Shown here: positions 8,638 through 16,932 of the stretch, in pieces
Layout: the number at the start of each line of letters is the position of its first letter
Position numbering within the stretch: the first letter of the stretch is position 1
NCBI GenBank assembly: GCA_964418095.1
Contig: CAYQKM010000004.1
Coordinates: 1 to 63,637, forward strand
Source: MWBV01 sp964418095
Lineage (GTDB): Archaea; Nanobdellota; Nanobdellia; Pacearchaeales; GW2011-AR1
Direction of reading: 5' to 3'
DNA: 63,637 bases
The notes under the pieces: model-generated
Databases searched by the model: none
Seen by the model: the letters and a program-made list of their open reading frames with translations, nothing else
What the model was told of the DNA's origin: nothing
Program-made: the position numbers and the translations under genes

Positions 8638-9342
8638 ATGTTAGAAGAAGGAGAATTAACACTTTGCACAGTAGATAGAATAGCTGGAACAGTTGTATTT
8701 GTAAAAGTAGAAGGTCAAGAAAAAGAAGGGAGTATAATTCTAAGTGAAATAGCTCCAGGAAGAATAAGAAATCTAAGAGAGCATGTTGTCCCAAAGAAAA
8801 AAATAGTTTGCAAAGTTCTAAAAAATAATGGAGAAACAACTATTCTCTCATTAAGAAGAGTAACTCAAAAAGAAAAAAAAGAAGTAATGGAAGAATACAA
8901 CAAAGAAAAAAGCTACATGAACATACTAAAAACAATACTAGGGGAAAAATCAGAAAAGATAATACAAGAAATTTTAAAACAAAAAAGAATTTACTCTTTC
9001 TTTGAAGAAGTAAAAACAAATCCTGTTCTTTTAGAGAAATTAGTTGGAAAAGAAAATTCTGAAAAAATACTAAACATCATCCTGGAAGAAAAGAAAAGAA
9101 AAATAATAATAAAGAAAACAATACACTTAAAAACATTAAATTCTGAAGGATTATATCAGATAAAGGAGATTTTAAGTGCTCCAAAAGGAATAAATGTAAA
9201 GTACACTACTGCAGGAAAATACTCCCTGATTTTAGAAGCAGAAGATGGGAAAAAGGGAGAACAAAGGATGAAAAATTTCCTAGAAGAAATAGAAAAAAAA
9301 TCAAAAAACTTAGGAGCAATACTTGAAATAAAAGAAAAATAA
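8638..9342 (+). CDS. aif2a: Translation initiation factor 2 alpha subunit
   Basis: Alpha subunit of the aIF2 heterotrimer that brings Met-tRNAi to the small subunit. The 234-aa protein is shorter than the common 260-275 aa. It begins with an S1/OB domain (residues 4-80) carrying ILSEIAPGRIRNLREHV, the loop that in eukaryotes holds regulatory Ser51. The position aligned with that Ser is not conserved here. A helical middle domain (85-150) and an alpha/beta C-terminal domain (about 155-234) follow. The downstream Nudix-like gene and tiny Nop10-like gene echo the archaeal aIF2alpha-nop10 order. Confidence 0.92.
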   Translation: MLEEGELTLCTVDRIAGTVVFVKVEGQEKEGSIILSEIAPGRIRNLREHVVPKKKIVCKVLKNNGETTILSLRRVTQKEKKEVMEEYNKEKSYMNILKTILGEKSEKIIQEILKQKRIYSFFEEVKTNPVLLEKLVGKENSEKILNIILEEKKRKIIIKKTIHLKTLNSEGLYQIKEILSAPKGINVKYTTAGKYSLILEAEDGKKGEQRMKNFLEEIEKKSKNLGAILEIKEK

Positions 9343-9344
9343 AA

Positions 9345-9734
9345 ATGACTGACAAATTCGATGTTAAAATAGTAGGAATACTTTTCAGCCCAAAAGCAAG
9401 GAAAATACTTATTGGAAGAAATAAAGGAGAAAAGCATTTAAGTTTTTTAGAAGGAGATTTGAAGCATAATGAAGAATTAGATGTTGGGTTAAAAAGAGTA
9501 ATAACAAAAAAAACAGGATATATTGCCCATAATTTAGGTGCAGTATATGCAAGAAATAAATTAGCTAAAAAAGACCAATTAGAATTATTTTTCTTATGTG
9601 AGGTTACAGAAGGCAAAGAAATGCCTGGGGAAAAGGTTGCTGAATTAATCTGGATAAACCCAAAAGATGTTGAAAAAGAATTAAAGAAAAAACTTCCTAC
9701 AAGGTTAAGAGAATATATTTTCGGATTAGGATGA
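9345..9734 (+). CDS. Degenerate Nudix-domain protein
   Basis: A 129-aa protein starting 2 nt after the aIF2alpha stop. It has a Nudix fold pattern: an N-terminal strand FDVKIVGILF, a Nudix-box region GDLKHNEELDVGLKRVITKK, and C-terminal ELFFLCEVTEG...AELIWINP strands. Against the box GX5EX7REUXEEXGU, the first G, E and the R align, but the metal-binding REUXEE reads RVITKK, so the catalytic glutamates are lost. It is therefore unlikely to hydrolyse nucleotides and may be a binding or structural protein linked to translation or rRNP assembly. Its stop overlaps the next start (ATGA). Confidence 0.75.
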   Translation: MTDKFDVKIVGILFSPKARKILIGRNKGEKHLSFLEGDLKHNEELDVGLKRVITKKTGYIAHNLGAVYARNKLAKKDQLELFFLCEVTEGKEMPGEKVAELIWINPKDVEKELKKKLPTRLREYIFGLG

Positions 9735-9904
9735 AATTAAAATTCTATATTGATTCTAAAGGAGAAAAAATTTACACTTTAAATGAAGAAATAAAAGGTA
9801 AAAAAACTAATGATGCTCACTACAAATTTGTAAAAGTAAAAAACGCACCTATTCAAAACAGCTTAAAATCCAAAAGAAAGGCTAACTTATATTCTAATTC
9901 TTAA
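9731..9904 (+). CDS. nop10: Nop10-like H/ACA RNP protein (57 aa), without zinc ribbon
   Basis: Small gene whose ATG overlaps the previous stop as ATGA, so translation is probably coupled. The protein runs MKLKFYIDSKGEKIYTLNEE and ends ANLYSNS. Its start resembles Nop10: a short beta hairpin with KGEKIYTL, then GKKTNDAH, comparable to the GxxT..AH stretch of eukaryotic Nop10. It contains no cysteine, whereas archaeal Nop10 normally has a CxxC zinc ribbon. Position is a second line of support, because nop10 follows aIF2alpha in many archaea. If correct, it would join Cbf5, Gar1 and L7Ae in guide-directed pseudouridylation. Sequence support alone is moderate. Confidence 0.6.
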   Translation: MKLKFYIDSKGEKIYTLNEEIKGKKTNDAHYKFVKVKNAPIQNSLKSKRKANLYSNS

Positions 9905-9939
9905 TAATTTTTATAAAGCCCTCTTAACAGATAAGTTAT

Positions 9940-10233
9940 ATGGGAAAAATAGTGGTGTACATAAGAGAATATCCTAAAGAAAAGGATCAAGAATATTATG
10001 ACATCATTAAACAAATCAAGGAAAATTGCTTTGATGCAAGCAATGAGGAAAAAAGGTATTTTACTTTTGATGGAAAATTATTTGTAAAAATTTCTCCCAG
10101 TTTAACAACAAGCAACTATCATCAAATTAAAGATGCAAGGATAAGAATAGAGAAGGTTGGACCAAATAGAGAAATAGAATCAAAAATTGAAAAATTACTC
10201 TTAAAAAAAGGATTTAAAAGAGAAAATCTCTAA
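9940..10233 (+). CDS. Small protein of unknown function
   Basis: A 97-aa soluble protein starting MGKIVVYIREYPKEK. I do not recognise it. It looks like a compact alpha/beta fold: an N-terminal strand, a helix with EYYDIIKQIKENC, strand YFTFDGKLFVKI and a basic C-terminal helix KIEKLLLKKGF. An AT-rich TATA-like stretch (ttttataaag) about 25 nt upstream suggests its own leaderless promoter. It is convergent with endoQ, 7 nt between stops. Confidence 0.65.
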   Translation: MGKIVVYIREYPKEKDQEYYDIIKQIKENCFDASNEEKRYFTFDGKLFVKISPSLTTSNYHQIKDARIRIEKVGPNREIESKIEKLLLKKGFKRENL

Positions 10234-10240
10234 TCCAAGA

Positions 10241-11458
10241 TTAAAACAATTTAGATTGTTCAGACTCTTTAGCTAATTCCCCATATTTCCCATCATAACC
10301 TGGATTAACTTTAATTTTCCCTAATCTATTTTTTAAAATAAGTTCAACTAATTTTTTATTCTCTTGCAATTCACTAAGTAATTCTTCCTCAGGCACATTA
10401 AGAAGAATATTAAATTCAGTTCCAAACCTCTCAATTAAATTATTATAAATCCCCCAAGTCTTTTTGCTTTCGAGTGTTGAGTTAATACTAAATGCAACTA
10501 ACTCATGTAAAGGTAACAAAACATAATACTTTCTTTTATTTCTATTTTCCTCAATTATCTGATCTCTAATTTCAAAAACCCTGCTTGCAACCCCAATAGT
10601 TAAAGGCTTTTTACATACAGGGCAAATACCCTTTAGTATTTTAGTTTCTTCAGGAGAGCAAGAGAAATTACACTCCCTATGACCATCATAATGATAAATA
10701 CCATATCCAGGGTCAGTTTCAATTGTTCCCAAAATAGAATTGTCCCTTATAGAATTTGTAATATCTTGATAAGTGTCTGCTTTCTCAAAAATTGTTGCTT
10801 CTCTTCCTAATCTCCACGGCCAAAAACTATGTGAATCCGAAAAACTCACAATAGATTTATTATTTAATTCAGAAATATTCCAGTTCATTTCAGGAGTTGA
10901 ACTCATTCCAGTTTCAATTGCATGGATGATTTCAAATTGATTTCCAAAAGCTTCTTTTAAACTATCAAACCCAGACTTGCTTCCAAAAACTCCAAAATAA
11001 GGTGTCCAGATATGTGCAGGAATTACTTCTATATCTTCTGAAATATTAAGCATATCTTCAACAAACTTCTCGCAAGATATTTTAAAGATAGGTCTTCCAT
11101 CATAATCCCTTCTTCCTTTACTATCTAAATAAGAATTAATTTTATCTGCCACCTCAAAACTAGGAACAAGCAAAACTAAATGAATTCTTCTTCCTCTTCC
11201 TTGAGTATACATTAAACTAATTTCTCCTGTTAATAAAAATTTAAATCCACTTTTAGAATATAAAATGCCTTTCCTCTCCTCTAAATTGTCTTTTATTTCT
11301 TGAAGCCAAACAGGATGGGTAAAATCTCCTGTTCCAAGCAAGCCTATTCCCTTAACTCTTGCCCATTTTTCTAAATTTTCCAAAGTAATGTTTTTACTGC
11401 ATGCTCTTGAAAACCTTGAATGAATATGTAAATCAACAAAAACTCCCATCTTTTCCAT
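10241..11458 (-). CDS. endoQ: Endonuclease Q (PHP-family DNA repair nuclease)
   Basis: Nicks DNA 5' of deaminated or missing bases (uracil, hypoxanthine, abasic sites). It is 405 aa. The PHP metal centre is visible as VDLHIHSRFSRA (about 8-19), GTGDFTHP (about 42), PAHIWTPYFGVFGS (about 148) and FSDSHSFWPWRLG (about 205). A four-Cys zinc element is seen in ECNFSC and GICPVCKKPL (about 270-290), and a helical C-terminal part follows. This is the domain order of Thermococcus/Pyrococcus EndoQ. The start could be M1 or M4, both just before the PHP strand. It is divergent from ndk. Confidence 0.9.
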   Translation of the reverse strand: MEKMGVFVDLHIHSRFSRACSKNITLENLEKWARVKGIGLLGTGDFTHPVWLQEIKDNLEERKGILYSKSGFKFLLTGEISLMYTQGRGRRIHLVLLVPSFEVADKINSYLDSKGRRDYDGRPIFKISCEKFVEDMLNISEDIEVIPAHIWTPYFGVFGSKSGFDSLKEAFGNQFEIIHAIETGMSSTPEMNWNISELNNKSIVSFSDSHSFWPWRLGREATIFEKADTYQDITNSIRDNSILGTIETDPGYGIYHYDGHRECNFSCSPEETKILKGICPVCKKPLTIGVASRVFEIRDQIIEENRNKRKYYVLLPLHELVAFSINSTLESKKTWGIYNNLIERFGTEFNILLNVPEEELLSELQENKKLVELILKNRLGKIKVNPGYDGKYGELAKESEQSKLF

Positions 11459-11508
11459 TATCCAAGTAAAAAATAAAACTTTTTAAACTATAGTATAAAA
11501 TTAAAATA

Positions 11509-11973
11509 ATGGATTCAGAGAAAAAAGAAGAAAGAGCACTAGTTTTAATAAAACCAGATGCAATGGCAAGAAGATTATCTGGAATAGTTATTTATGATTT
11601 AGACCACTTAAATTTAAAGATGATTGGGTTAAAGCTTGTGAGTGTTCAAAAACACTTAGCAGAAAGACACTATGAAATTCATAAAGAAAAACCATTTTAC
11701 AATGATTTATTAAAATATATAATGGGAGAATACCACAATATTAAATCCATTATTGCAATTGCATATGAAGGAGAAAACGCAATACAAAAGCTAAGAGAAT
11801 ATGCTGGAAAAACAAACCCAGATGATGCAGAGCCTTATAGTTTAAGAGGAAGATTTGGTAAAGTAAATTCTAAGACCCATAATTTAGATAATGTGATGCA
11901 CATTTCAGACTCTCCAGAAAATGGGGAAAAAGAAATTTCTATTTGGTTTTCTAATGAAGAGCTAGTTGAGTAG
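11509..11973 (+). CDS. ndk: Nucleoside diphosphate kinase
   Basis: Transfers gamma-phosphate between nucleoside triphosphates and diphosphates through a phospho-His. It is 154 aa. ALVLIKPDAMARRLSG (about 9-24) is the family's N-terminal signature; YSLRGRFG and NVMHISDSPENGEKEI follow, with the catalytic His in NxxH-x-SD. Compared with typical NDKs there is some expansion around YIMGEYHNIKS, but the catalytic residues are intact. It stands between divergent endoQ and convergent radA. Confidence 0.93.
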   Translation: MDSEKKEERALVLIKPDAMARRLSGIVIYDLDHLNLKMIGLKLVSVQKHLAERHYEIHKEKPFYNDLLKYIMGEYHNIKSIIAIAYEGENAIQKLREYAGKTNPDDAEPYSLRGRFGKVNSKTHNLDNVMHISDSPENGEKEISIWFSNEELVE

Positions 11974-11994
11974 AAATTCTAATTTTTATCAAAA

Positions 11995-13026
11995 TTATTC
12001 TTTATCACTAATTCCACCAGCATTTACATAATACACACACTCATTGTCAGGCAAATTTGGACTATCAATAAGTTTTGCTACTCTACTCCCTTGTTTTCCT
12101 CTTCTTAAATATAATCTATAAGTTGAAGCATGCCCAACAATATTTCCACCTATTGCAGTTGTAGGATCCCCAAACATTTGTGCAGGATTTGCCATTACCT
12201 GATTTGTAACATAGACAGCTAAATTAGAAGTTTCAGCTAATTTCATTAAATCATGCAAATATCTATTTAATTTTTGTTGCCTATCCGCTAATTGTCCTCT
12301 TCCAGAAAACTCTGCTCTAAAATGAGCAGTCAATGAATCAATAATAAGAAGTTTTATTGGTTCTCCAGCTTTAATCATCTCAGTCACTTTCTCTAATAAA
12401 AGCATTTGGTGATCTGAATTAAATGCTCTTGCAACAAGAATATTTTTTAAGGCATTTTCTGGGTTTGCGCCCAATGCTTCAGAAATTTGTTTTATTCTTC
12501 CAGGCCTAAATGTTCCTTCTGTATCTATAAAAACACATTTGCCATTAGCACCCCCCTGCTCAACAGGCAATTGCACTCTTACTGCTAAAGTCAATCCCAA
12601 CTGAGTTTTTCCAGAACCATATGCTCCAAATGCTTCTGTAATTGCTCTGCTCTCAACTCCTCTTCCTCCCAAAAGTTCATCAAAATTTTTACTTCCTGTG
12701 GTAATATAAGCAACATTTGATCTTCTTTGAGCATACTCAACACCATCTTGAAATCCTAAATCTAGCAGCTCTCTTGCAGCCTGTATCGCTTTTCTTGCAA
12801 CAGCAGGGCTTACACCAGAAACATCTGAAATTGTCGCAGGACTAGAAACAGCCAAAGACATTAAGTCAAAAATCCCTGCACTCTCTAATTTAGCTGCAAC
12901 TGCAGGACCAACACCAGGCAAATCAATTAACCCAGGCTCTTTTTCTGTTTTTTTCTTAGTTTTCTTTTCTGTTTTCTCCTCTTTTTCTTCTATTTCTTCA
13001 TCAATATCTTCTTTTTTAACAGCCAT
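11995..13026 (-). CDS. radA: DNA repair and recombination protein RadA
   Basis: Archaeal Rad51/RecA-type recombinase that coats single-stranded DNA and catalyses strand exchange. It is 343 aa. An extra N-terminal Lys/Glu-rich tail (about 1-30) precedes the helix-hairpin-helix DNA-binding domain with LPGVGPAVAAKLESAG. The ATPase core has Walker A AYGSGKTQ (about 138), Walker B LLIIDSLT, the RAEFSGRG loop and the L2-region GGNIVGHASTYRLYLRRG. No intein. A TTTATAAA box centred about 25 nt before the ATG suggests a leaderless transcript. rpa lies upstream on the same strand. Confidence 0.96.
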   Translation of the reverse strand: MAVKKEDIDEEIEEKEEKTEKKTKKKTEKEPGLIDLPGVGPAVAAKLESAGIFDLMSLAVSSPATISDVSGVSPAVARKAIQAARELLDLGFQDGVEYAQRRSNVAYITTGSKNFDELLGGRGVESRAITEAFGAYGSGKTQLGLTLAVRVQLPVEQGGANGKCVFIDTEGTFRPGRIKQISEALGANPENALKNILVARAFNSDHQMLLLEKVTEMIKAGEPIKLLIIDSLTAHFRAEFSGRGQLADRQQKLNRYLHDLMKLAETSNLAVYVTNQVMANPAQMFGDPTTAIGGNIVGHASTYRLYLRRGKQGSRVAKLIDSPNLPDNECVYYVNAGGISDKE

Positions 13027-13047
13027 ATCAACTCAAATTACAACCAG

Positions 13048-13055
13048 TTTATAAA
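13048..13055 (-). promoter_or_regulatory. TATA box for radA
   Basis: TTTATAAA centred about 25 nt upstream of the radA ATG (complement 13024-13026), the spacing expected if transcription begins at the start codon. Confidence 0.65.
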
Positions 13056-13088
13056 TATTGTTTGAATTACAAATATATATTCAGGATA

Positions 13089-14018
13089 TTAGTTCTTTTC
13101 CAATTTACTAATAAGTTCATCAAGATTAATTTCCTTAACTCCGTCAACAATAAATTCTTCATTGTTAAAAAAATTATTTTTCCTTACATTGCCTGAAAAT
13201 ATCATTTCCTTTCCTAAAAGCGCTTCCATCTGATAAGAAAGCCTCTCTGAATTTTCTAAATCTTTCAAGCCAATTAAAGATAAATTTTCATTAAATAAAA
13301 CAGCTCTAATTGTTTCTGTTCCATCATCTAAAACAATATTAATTAGTGCCCTCCTATCTGTGGAAACTCCTTGAGCTCTTTCTTCTTCAGTCAACTTTTT
13401 TCCTGTTTCCTTATTCACTTCAAAAAATTTAGGGTTAAATGCTTGAACAATAAATGCCCTTACTGACAATTGATCCCCTAATTTAAATTCAGAAATTGTT
13501 TTCTCTCTAGCTATTCTCTCTGTTTTAACTGCTTCAAGTTGTCTAGTGCTTTTTTTAAATTCAGAAAAGCTTCCCAAATGCATCTCACTCTCTCTCATAG
13601 ACCCATTAACTATCTCTATAACATCTCCTTCTACAATCTCTCCTTTCTCAACTAATGCAATATGATTTGTATCCCATAAAACAACTTTAATATTAGATGT
13701 CTCATCTGCTAAAATAAAATTAAGAACTTTTCCTTCTTCACCTTTTTGTGTTTTAAATGTTCTAACAGGAAAAAGTTTTATGATTTTTCCAAAAATGCTA
13801 ATCTTTCTCATCCCAGGTAAAAGCTCTTCTATCTTTAGTTTTTCATTCTCAAAATTTATTCCAAGCTCAGCAGCAACTATCTGTGCAGCACCTTCTTGAC
13901 TTATTAATCCAGAAAGTTTAGCCCTTTTAGCTTCAATCCTTCTTATTACATCCTCATTTGTAAGTCCAGAATGTTTTGCAATTTTTTCAACAACTCTTTC
14001 ATAATTTTGAAGCGCCAT
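13089..14018 (-). CDS. rpa: Replication protein A (single-stranded DNA-binding protein)
   Basis: Single-stranded DNA-binding factor for replication and repair. The start is set at the ATG complementary to 14016-14018 (MALQNYERVVEKI), giving 309 aa; the frame also allows a TTG six bases earlier. An N-terminal helical region (1-60, SGLTNEDVIRRIEAKRAKL) precedes OB folds, including ISIFGKIIKLFPVRTFKTQ...VLNFILADETSNIKVVLWD (about 70-125) and LSVRAFIVQAF...NIVLDDGTETIRAVLFNE (about 180-250). No zinc finger is visible, unlike many euryarchaeal RPAs. It sits directly upstream of radA, its functional partner. Confidence 0.88.
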   Translation of the reverse strand: MALQNYERVVEKIAKHSGLTNEDVIRRIEAKRAKLSGLISQEGAAQIVAAELGINFENEKLKIEELLPGMRKISIFGKIIKLFPVRTFKTQKGEEGKVLNFILADETSNIKVVLWDTNHIALVEKGEIVEGDVIEIVNGSMRESEMHLGSFSEFKKSTRQLEAVKTERIAREKTISEFKLGDQLSVRAFIVQAFNPKFFEVNKETGKKLTEEERAQGVSTDRRALINIVLDDGTETIRAVLFNENLSLIGLKDLENSERLSYQMEALLGKEMIFSGNVRKNNFFNNEEFIVDGVKEINLDELISKLEKN

Positions 14019-14086
14019 TAACAAAAAAAATCAAAGCATTTTATAAGTATTTTGATACTAAAAATAAAACAACAAACTTACAAATA

Positions 14087-14095
14087 TTTATAAAT
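14087..14095 (+). promoter_or_regulatory. TATA box for aEF1B
   Basis: TTTATAAAT centred about 25 nt before the ATG at 14116, consistent with leaderless transcription. Confidence 0.6.
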
Positions 14096-14115
14096 CAAAC
14101 AAATTAAACTAAACT

Positions 14116-14388
14116 ATGGCTGGAATTAATGGAGCAAAATATAAACTGATGCCTGAATCAACAGAAACAGACCTAAAGGAAATAGAGGATGCTGCAAAGA
14201 AAATAGTTGAAAAATTCGGGGGAAATAACAAAGAATATGTTATTGAAAATATAGCATTCGGATTAAAAGCATTAATTGTATTTTTCTTTTATCCTGATGA
14301 TAAAAACATAGATGTCATGGAAGAACTACTCTCAAAAATACCAAATGTAGCTTCAGTTCAACTAGTTGACATGAGAAAAATTGCATAA
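14116..14388 (+). CDS. ef1b: Translation elongation factor 1 beta (aEF1B)
   Basis: Nucleotide exchange factor for aEF1A. The 90-aa protein is the expected length. It has the alpha/beta pattern of the eEF1B guanine-exchange domain: YKLMPESTETDLKEIEDAAKKIV, FGLKALIVFFFYPDD and a C-terminal IPNVASVQLVDMRKIA. A strong TATA box precedes it. It is isolated from other translation genes here. Confidence 0.92.
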   Translation: MAGINGAKYKLMPESTETDLKEIEDAAKKIVEKFGGNNKEYVIENIAFGLKALIVFFFYPDDKNIDVMEELLSKIPNVASVQLVDMRKIA

Positions 14389-14455
14389 ATAACTTATTTT
14401 ATTTTAAAGTTAAAAGATACTAAACACTTATTAACAAGGTTTTTCTTAAAAAATA

Positions 14456-15124
14456 ATGGATTTAGATAAGGAAAAAATATTGAATTTAAAAAATGAAATA
14501 ATTAAAAAAATTTCTTCCTCATTTCCAGAGGATAAAAAAGAGTATGCTATCAACAAAGTAAAAAATATGAGTGATTCTCAATTTATTGAATTTTTAAAAA
14601 ATAATAAATTAGGAGAAGTTATCCAAGAAGATTTAGATTCAGAGACATACTCTCAAGAAGAGCAAAACACTACTCCTTTCAGACTTATTGCAGAAAAAAA
14701 AATCCACTCCTATATTGTAGAAGAAAGTAAAACAGCTCTGGCTGTCCTTGAGATAAATCCAATATCTCCTGGACATATCTTAATCATTCCAAAAAAACCT
14801 ATTTTTAATCAAGAAAAAATTCCTAAGCAGATTGCGGATTTCACAGATAAAATATTTGAAAAAATAAAAAATAATCTAAAACCAAAAGAAATAATATTAG
14901 ACAAAGCCACTATGTTTAAAGAAATAATCATTAACTTAATTCCAATTTATGATAATGAAACTAAAAACTCTCCAAGAAAAAGTGCTTCAGAAGAAGAATT
15001 AAATAAAATTAAAGAGATTTTACAAGAAGAAATAAAACAACTTGACAAATCAAAAATTAAAGAGAAAGAAGAACAACCAATTAAAGAAAAACAATATTTT
15101 AAGCTACCTAAAAGAATCCCTTAA
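14456..15124 (+). CDS. HIT-like protein lacking the histidine triad
   Basis: A 222-aa protein. After a helical N-terminal region (1-70) it has a recognisable HIT core: FRLIAEKKIHSYIVEESKTALAVLEINPISPGHILIIPKKP (about 76-116) aligns with the HIT stretch that usually ends INPVSPGHTLVIPKKH. The catalytic triad HxHxHxx is absent; the equivalent region reads EIIINLIPIYDN, keeping only the following LIP/Y. The C-terminal tail is Lys/Glu-rich. It probably does not hydrolyse nucleotides and may bind them or act structurally. It is convergent with the prepilin peptidase, the ORFs overlapping by 17 nt. Confidence 0.72.
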   Translation: MDLDKEKILNLKNEIIKKISSSFPEDKKEYAINKVKNMSDSQFIEFLKNNKLGEVIQEDLDSETYSQEEQNTTPFRLIAEKKIHSYIVEESKTALAVLEINPISPGHILIIPKKPIFNQEKIPKQIADFTDKIFEKIKNNLKPKEIILDKATMFKEIIINLIPIYDNETKNSPRKSASEEELNKIKEILQEEIKQLDKSKIKEKEEQPIKEKQYFKLPKRIP

Positions 15125-15953
15125 TCCCTCCAAAGAAAAAATACGAAATTAAAAGGGCAGCATAACCTATTAAGAAAACGGGCCCAAAAGGAATTCCTTC
15201 TCTAATCTTTACTTTTCTATTCTGTTTTTTCAAAATAGATAACTCTTTTTTATCTAATCCTCCCCATTTTGATTCAATGGTTGTTTTTCCTACTCGAATA
15301 TCGTGATAAAGCCAATCTCCTTCTGTAAGAAATTTTGTTTCAATCTCTTTAATCATGCAAGATTCATCAATAGATTTTGCAGAAAAATAAATATAAGGAG
15401 AAATAAGAAGCAAGAGCGCCAAATAAAATAAAAGATTATTCATAAATGCTAAAAATAAAAGCACTATCCCCATAAAAGTAAGAATATAAAATATCTTTTT
15501 TCCTTTTCTCATCTGATTTAAAAATTCTTTGGAAAAATCTTTTCTATGTCTTACTGCTAAAACTACTCCAAATACTACTCCATAAATAGCTCCAGAAACC
15601 ATAAAAAATAAAAGGAATCCTAAAAAGAAGTACAGATTATCTAAAAAGGAATTAAATATTGGAAGTACTGTTCCTAATGCAATCATAAGTTTAGCATCCC
15701 CCCCTGCAAATATTTTTCCATAATAAAAGAGATTGCCTATTGCAAAAAAAGTTCCAAGCCCGATTAACCCTTGGTAAAAAAAGCTAAACCCATTATCTCC
15801 AAATAATGAAACAAAGAACCTAAATCCCAGTGCAAAAATAATAAGAGAAAAATTTAGCCAGTTAGCAATTTCTCTTTTTTTTAAGTCTTGAATAACTGCA
15901 AATGTAATCCAACATAAAGCCAGTACTATCAAAAACACCTCTCTCATTAACAT
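15108..15953 (-). CDS. Prepilin peptidase, A24 (TadV/FlaK/EppA-like) aspartic protease
   Basis: Membrane aspartic protease that cleaves class III signal peptides of archaeal pilins. It is 281 aa with about seven hydrophobic segments. The two catalytic Asp are seen in VIQDLKKREIANW (about 21-33) and in FAGGDAKLM (about 81-89, the GxGD element). A soluble insertion (about 195-250) contains GDWLYHDIRVG, and the protein ends with another pair of membrane helices preceded by IPFGPVFLIGY. Its neighbour on the same strand is the run of small pilin-like genes at 16.1-20.2 kb, its likely substrates. Start M1 or M3. Confidence 0.9.
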   Translation of the reverse strand: MLMREVFLIVLALCWITFAVIQDLKKREIANWLNFSLIIFALGFRFFVSLFGDNGFSFFYQGLIGLGTFFAIGNLFYYGKIFAGGDAKLMIALGTVLPIFNSFLDNLYFFLGFLLFFMVSGAIYGVVFGVVLAVRHRKDFSKEFLNQMRKGKKIFYILTFMGIVLLFLAFMNNLLFYLALLLLISPYIYFSAKSIDESCMIKEIETKFLTEGDWLYHDIRVGKTTIESKWGGLDKKELSILKKQNRKVKIREGIPFGPVFLIGYAALLISYFFFGGIKGFF

Positions 15954-16030
15954 ATAAGAAAATAGTAAATTTAATTTATAAATTTATAGAAAGAAGAATA
16001 ATCCAATAAAAGGAGATATTTGCTGAAAAA

Positions 16031-16144
16031 TTATTTACTTTCTCTTAATCTAAATTTTCCCCCTTTCTTATACGGGTGTTTTTTCTTTTCTTTACGTTTA
16101 TCTTTACCTTTATTTCTCTTTTCAGAACTAGCATAATTAGACAT
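16031..16144 (-). CDS. Very small basic protein (37 aa)
   Basis: Open frame MSNYASSEKRNKGKDKRKEK followed by KKHPYKKGGKFRLRESK; 18 of 37 residues are Lys or Arg. It sits between the prepilin peptidase and the first pilin on the same strand. I do not recognise it. It could be a nucleic-acid-binding peptide, like the small Lys-rich ribosomal or chromatin proteins of DPANN archaea. Short length makes chance possible, but composition and placement fit a gene. Confidence 0.45.
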   Translation of the reverse strand: MSNYASSEKRNKGKDKRKEKKKHPYKKGGKFRLRESK

Positions 16145-16159
16145 ATTAGTAAAATAAAT

Positions 16160-16498
16160 TTAGTTAGGGCAAGTTATTGAGTGACAAGGTTCAATTCCAT
16201 AAGCTCTTGAAATGAATTCTGGTTTACTAGATAACTCGTTACAAGTAGCTTCAAACTTTTCATTTATACCATCTTTAACTTCTCTCTTAACAGTACAAAA
16301 GTCATATGTTACTCCTTTAGAGCAAGCAGTATTACAAGAAGTTGAAATTGTTTCTATATTATTTTTTCCTCCTAACCAAGGAAGCATTTTATCCCATCCG
16401 ATAATAAATCCAATAACTAAAATTACAAGTAAAAGAACGGCCATTACAATAAGAACAACAGCGTTAATACTCATCCCTTGACCTTTTTTGTTTATCAT
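16160..16498 (-). CDS. Type IV pilin-like protein with class III signal peptide
   Basis: The 112-aa protein begins MINKKGQGMSINAVVLIVMA. A short basic leader ends in KKG, cleavage would fall before QGMS, and a 23-residue hydrophobic helix follows, as in archaeal type IV pilins. The mature domain has five Cys (such as STSCNTACSKG and CHSITCPN), so disulfides are likely. Last gene of the pilin run on the minus strand, downstream of the ATPase and platform genes. Confidence 0.78.
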   Translation of the reverse strand: MINKKGQGMSINAVVLIVMAVLLLVILVIGFIIGWDKMLPWLGGKNNIETISTSCNTACSKGVTYDFCTVKREVKDGINEKFEATCNELSSKPEFISRAYGIEPCHSITCPN

Positions 16499-16596
16499 CT
16501 TCTTTTTTTATATTTATTAATTTAATTACTCAATACTTCTTTAAAAATCTTTCTTTTAGCATTTTTCAATTAACAAATGATTATAAAAGGTAGGTG

Positions 16597-16932
16597 CTAA
16601 TCTGGAAGCCTATATTCCACAGAGAAAATAACTTTTTCCTCAATCCAATTAAATCCCCATTTAGGAGAAATCTTCTTAACTTTCCCAGATAAAGAAAGAT
16701 GGTCTAAATTATTCCTCTCAATTTGCTCATTTGCTTTCTCCATTAAATCTACTCCAACAAATGATTTATTTATTTTATTTATAGAGTAAATAAAGCTAAA
16801 CAATGCCAAAATACAAACCCCAAAAACTCCTACAATAAGAACAGTTAAAGGAATGTCTCCTCTCTTATCTCTAATCATGCTTCTATGATTCATCATAATT
16901 TTATTACCTATTTTACCCTTATTATTCATCAT
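16597..16932 (-). CDS. Type IV pilin-like protein
   Basis: Up to 111 aa; M19 (MIRDKRGDIPLTVLIVG, start about 16878) is the most pilin-like start, because a short leader ending in KRG directly precedes the helix. The longer start overlaps the upstream pilin gene by 11 nt. The mature part is small and ends in a strand-rich KVIFSVEYRLPD. Function as a pilus subunit is inferred from signal type and context. Confidence 0.7.
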   Translation of the reverse strand: MMNNKGKIGNKIMMNHRSMIRDKRGDIPLTVLIVGVFGVCILALFSFIYSINKINKSFVGVDLMEKANEQIERNNLDHLSLSGKVKKISPKWGFNWIEEKVIFSVEYRLPD

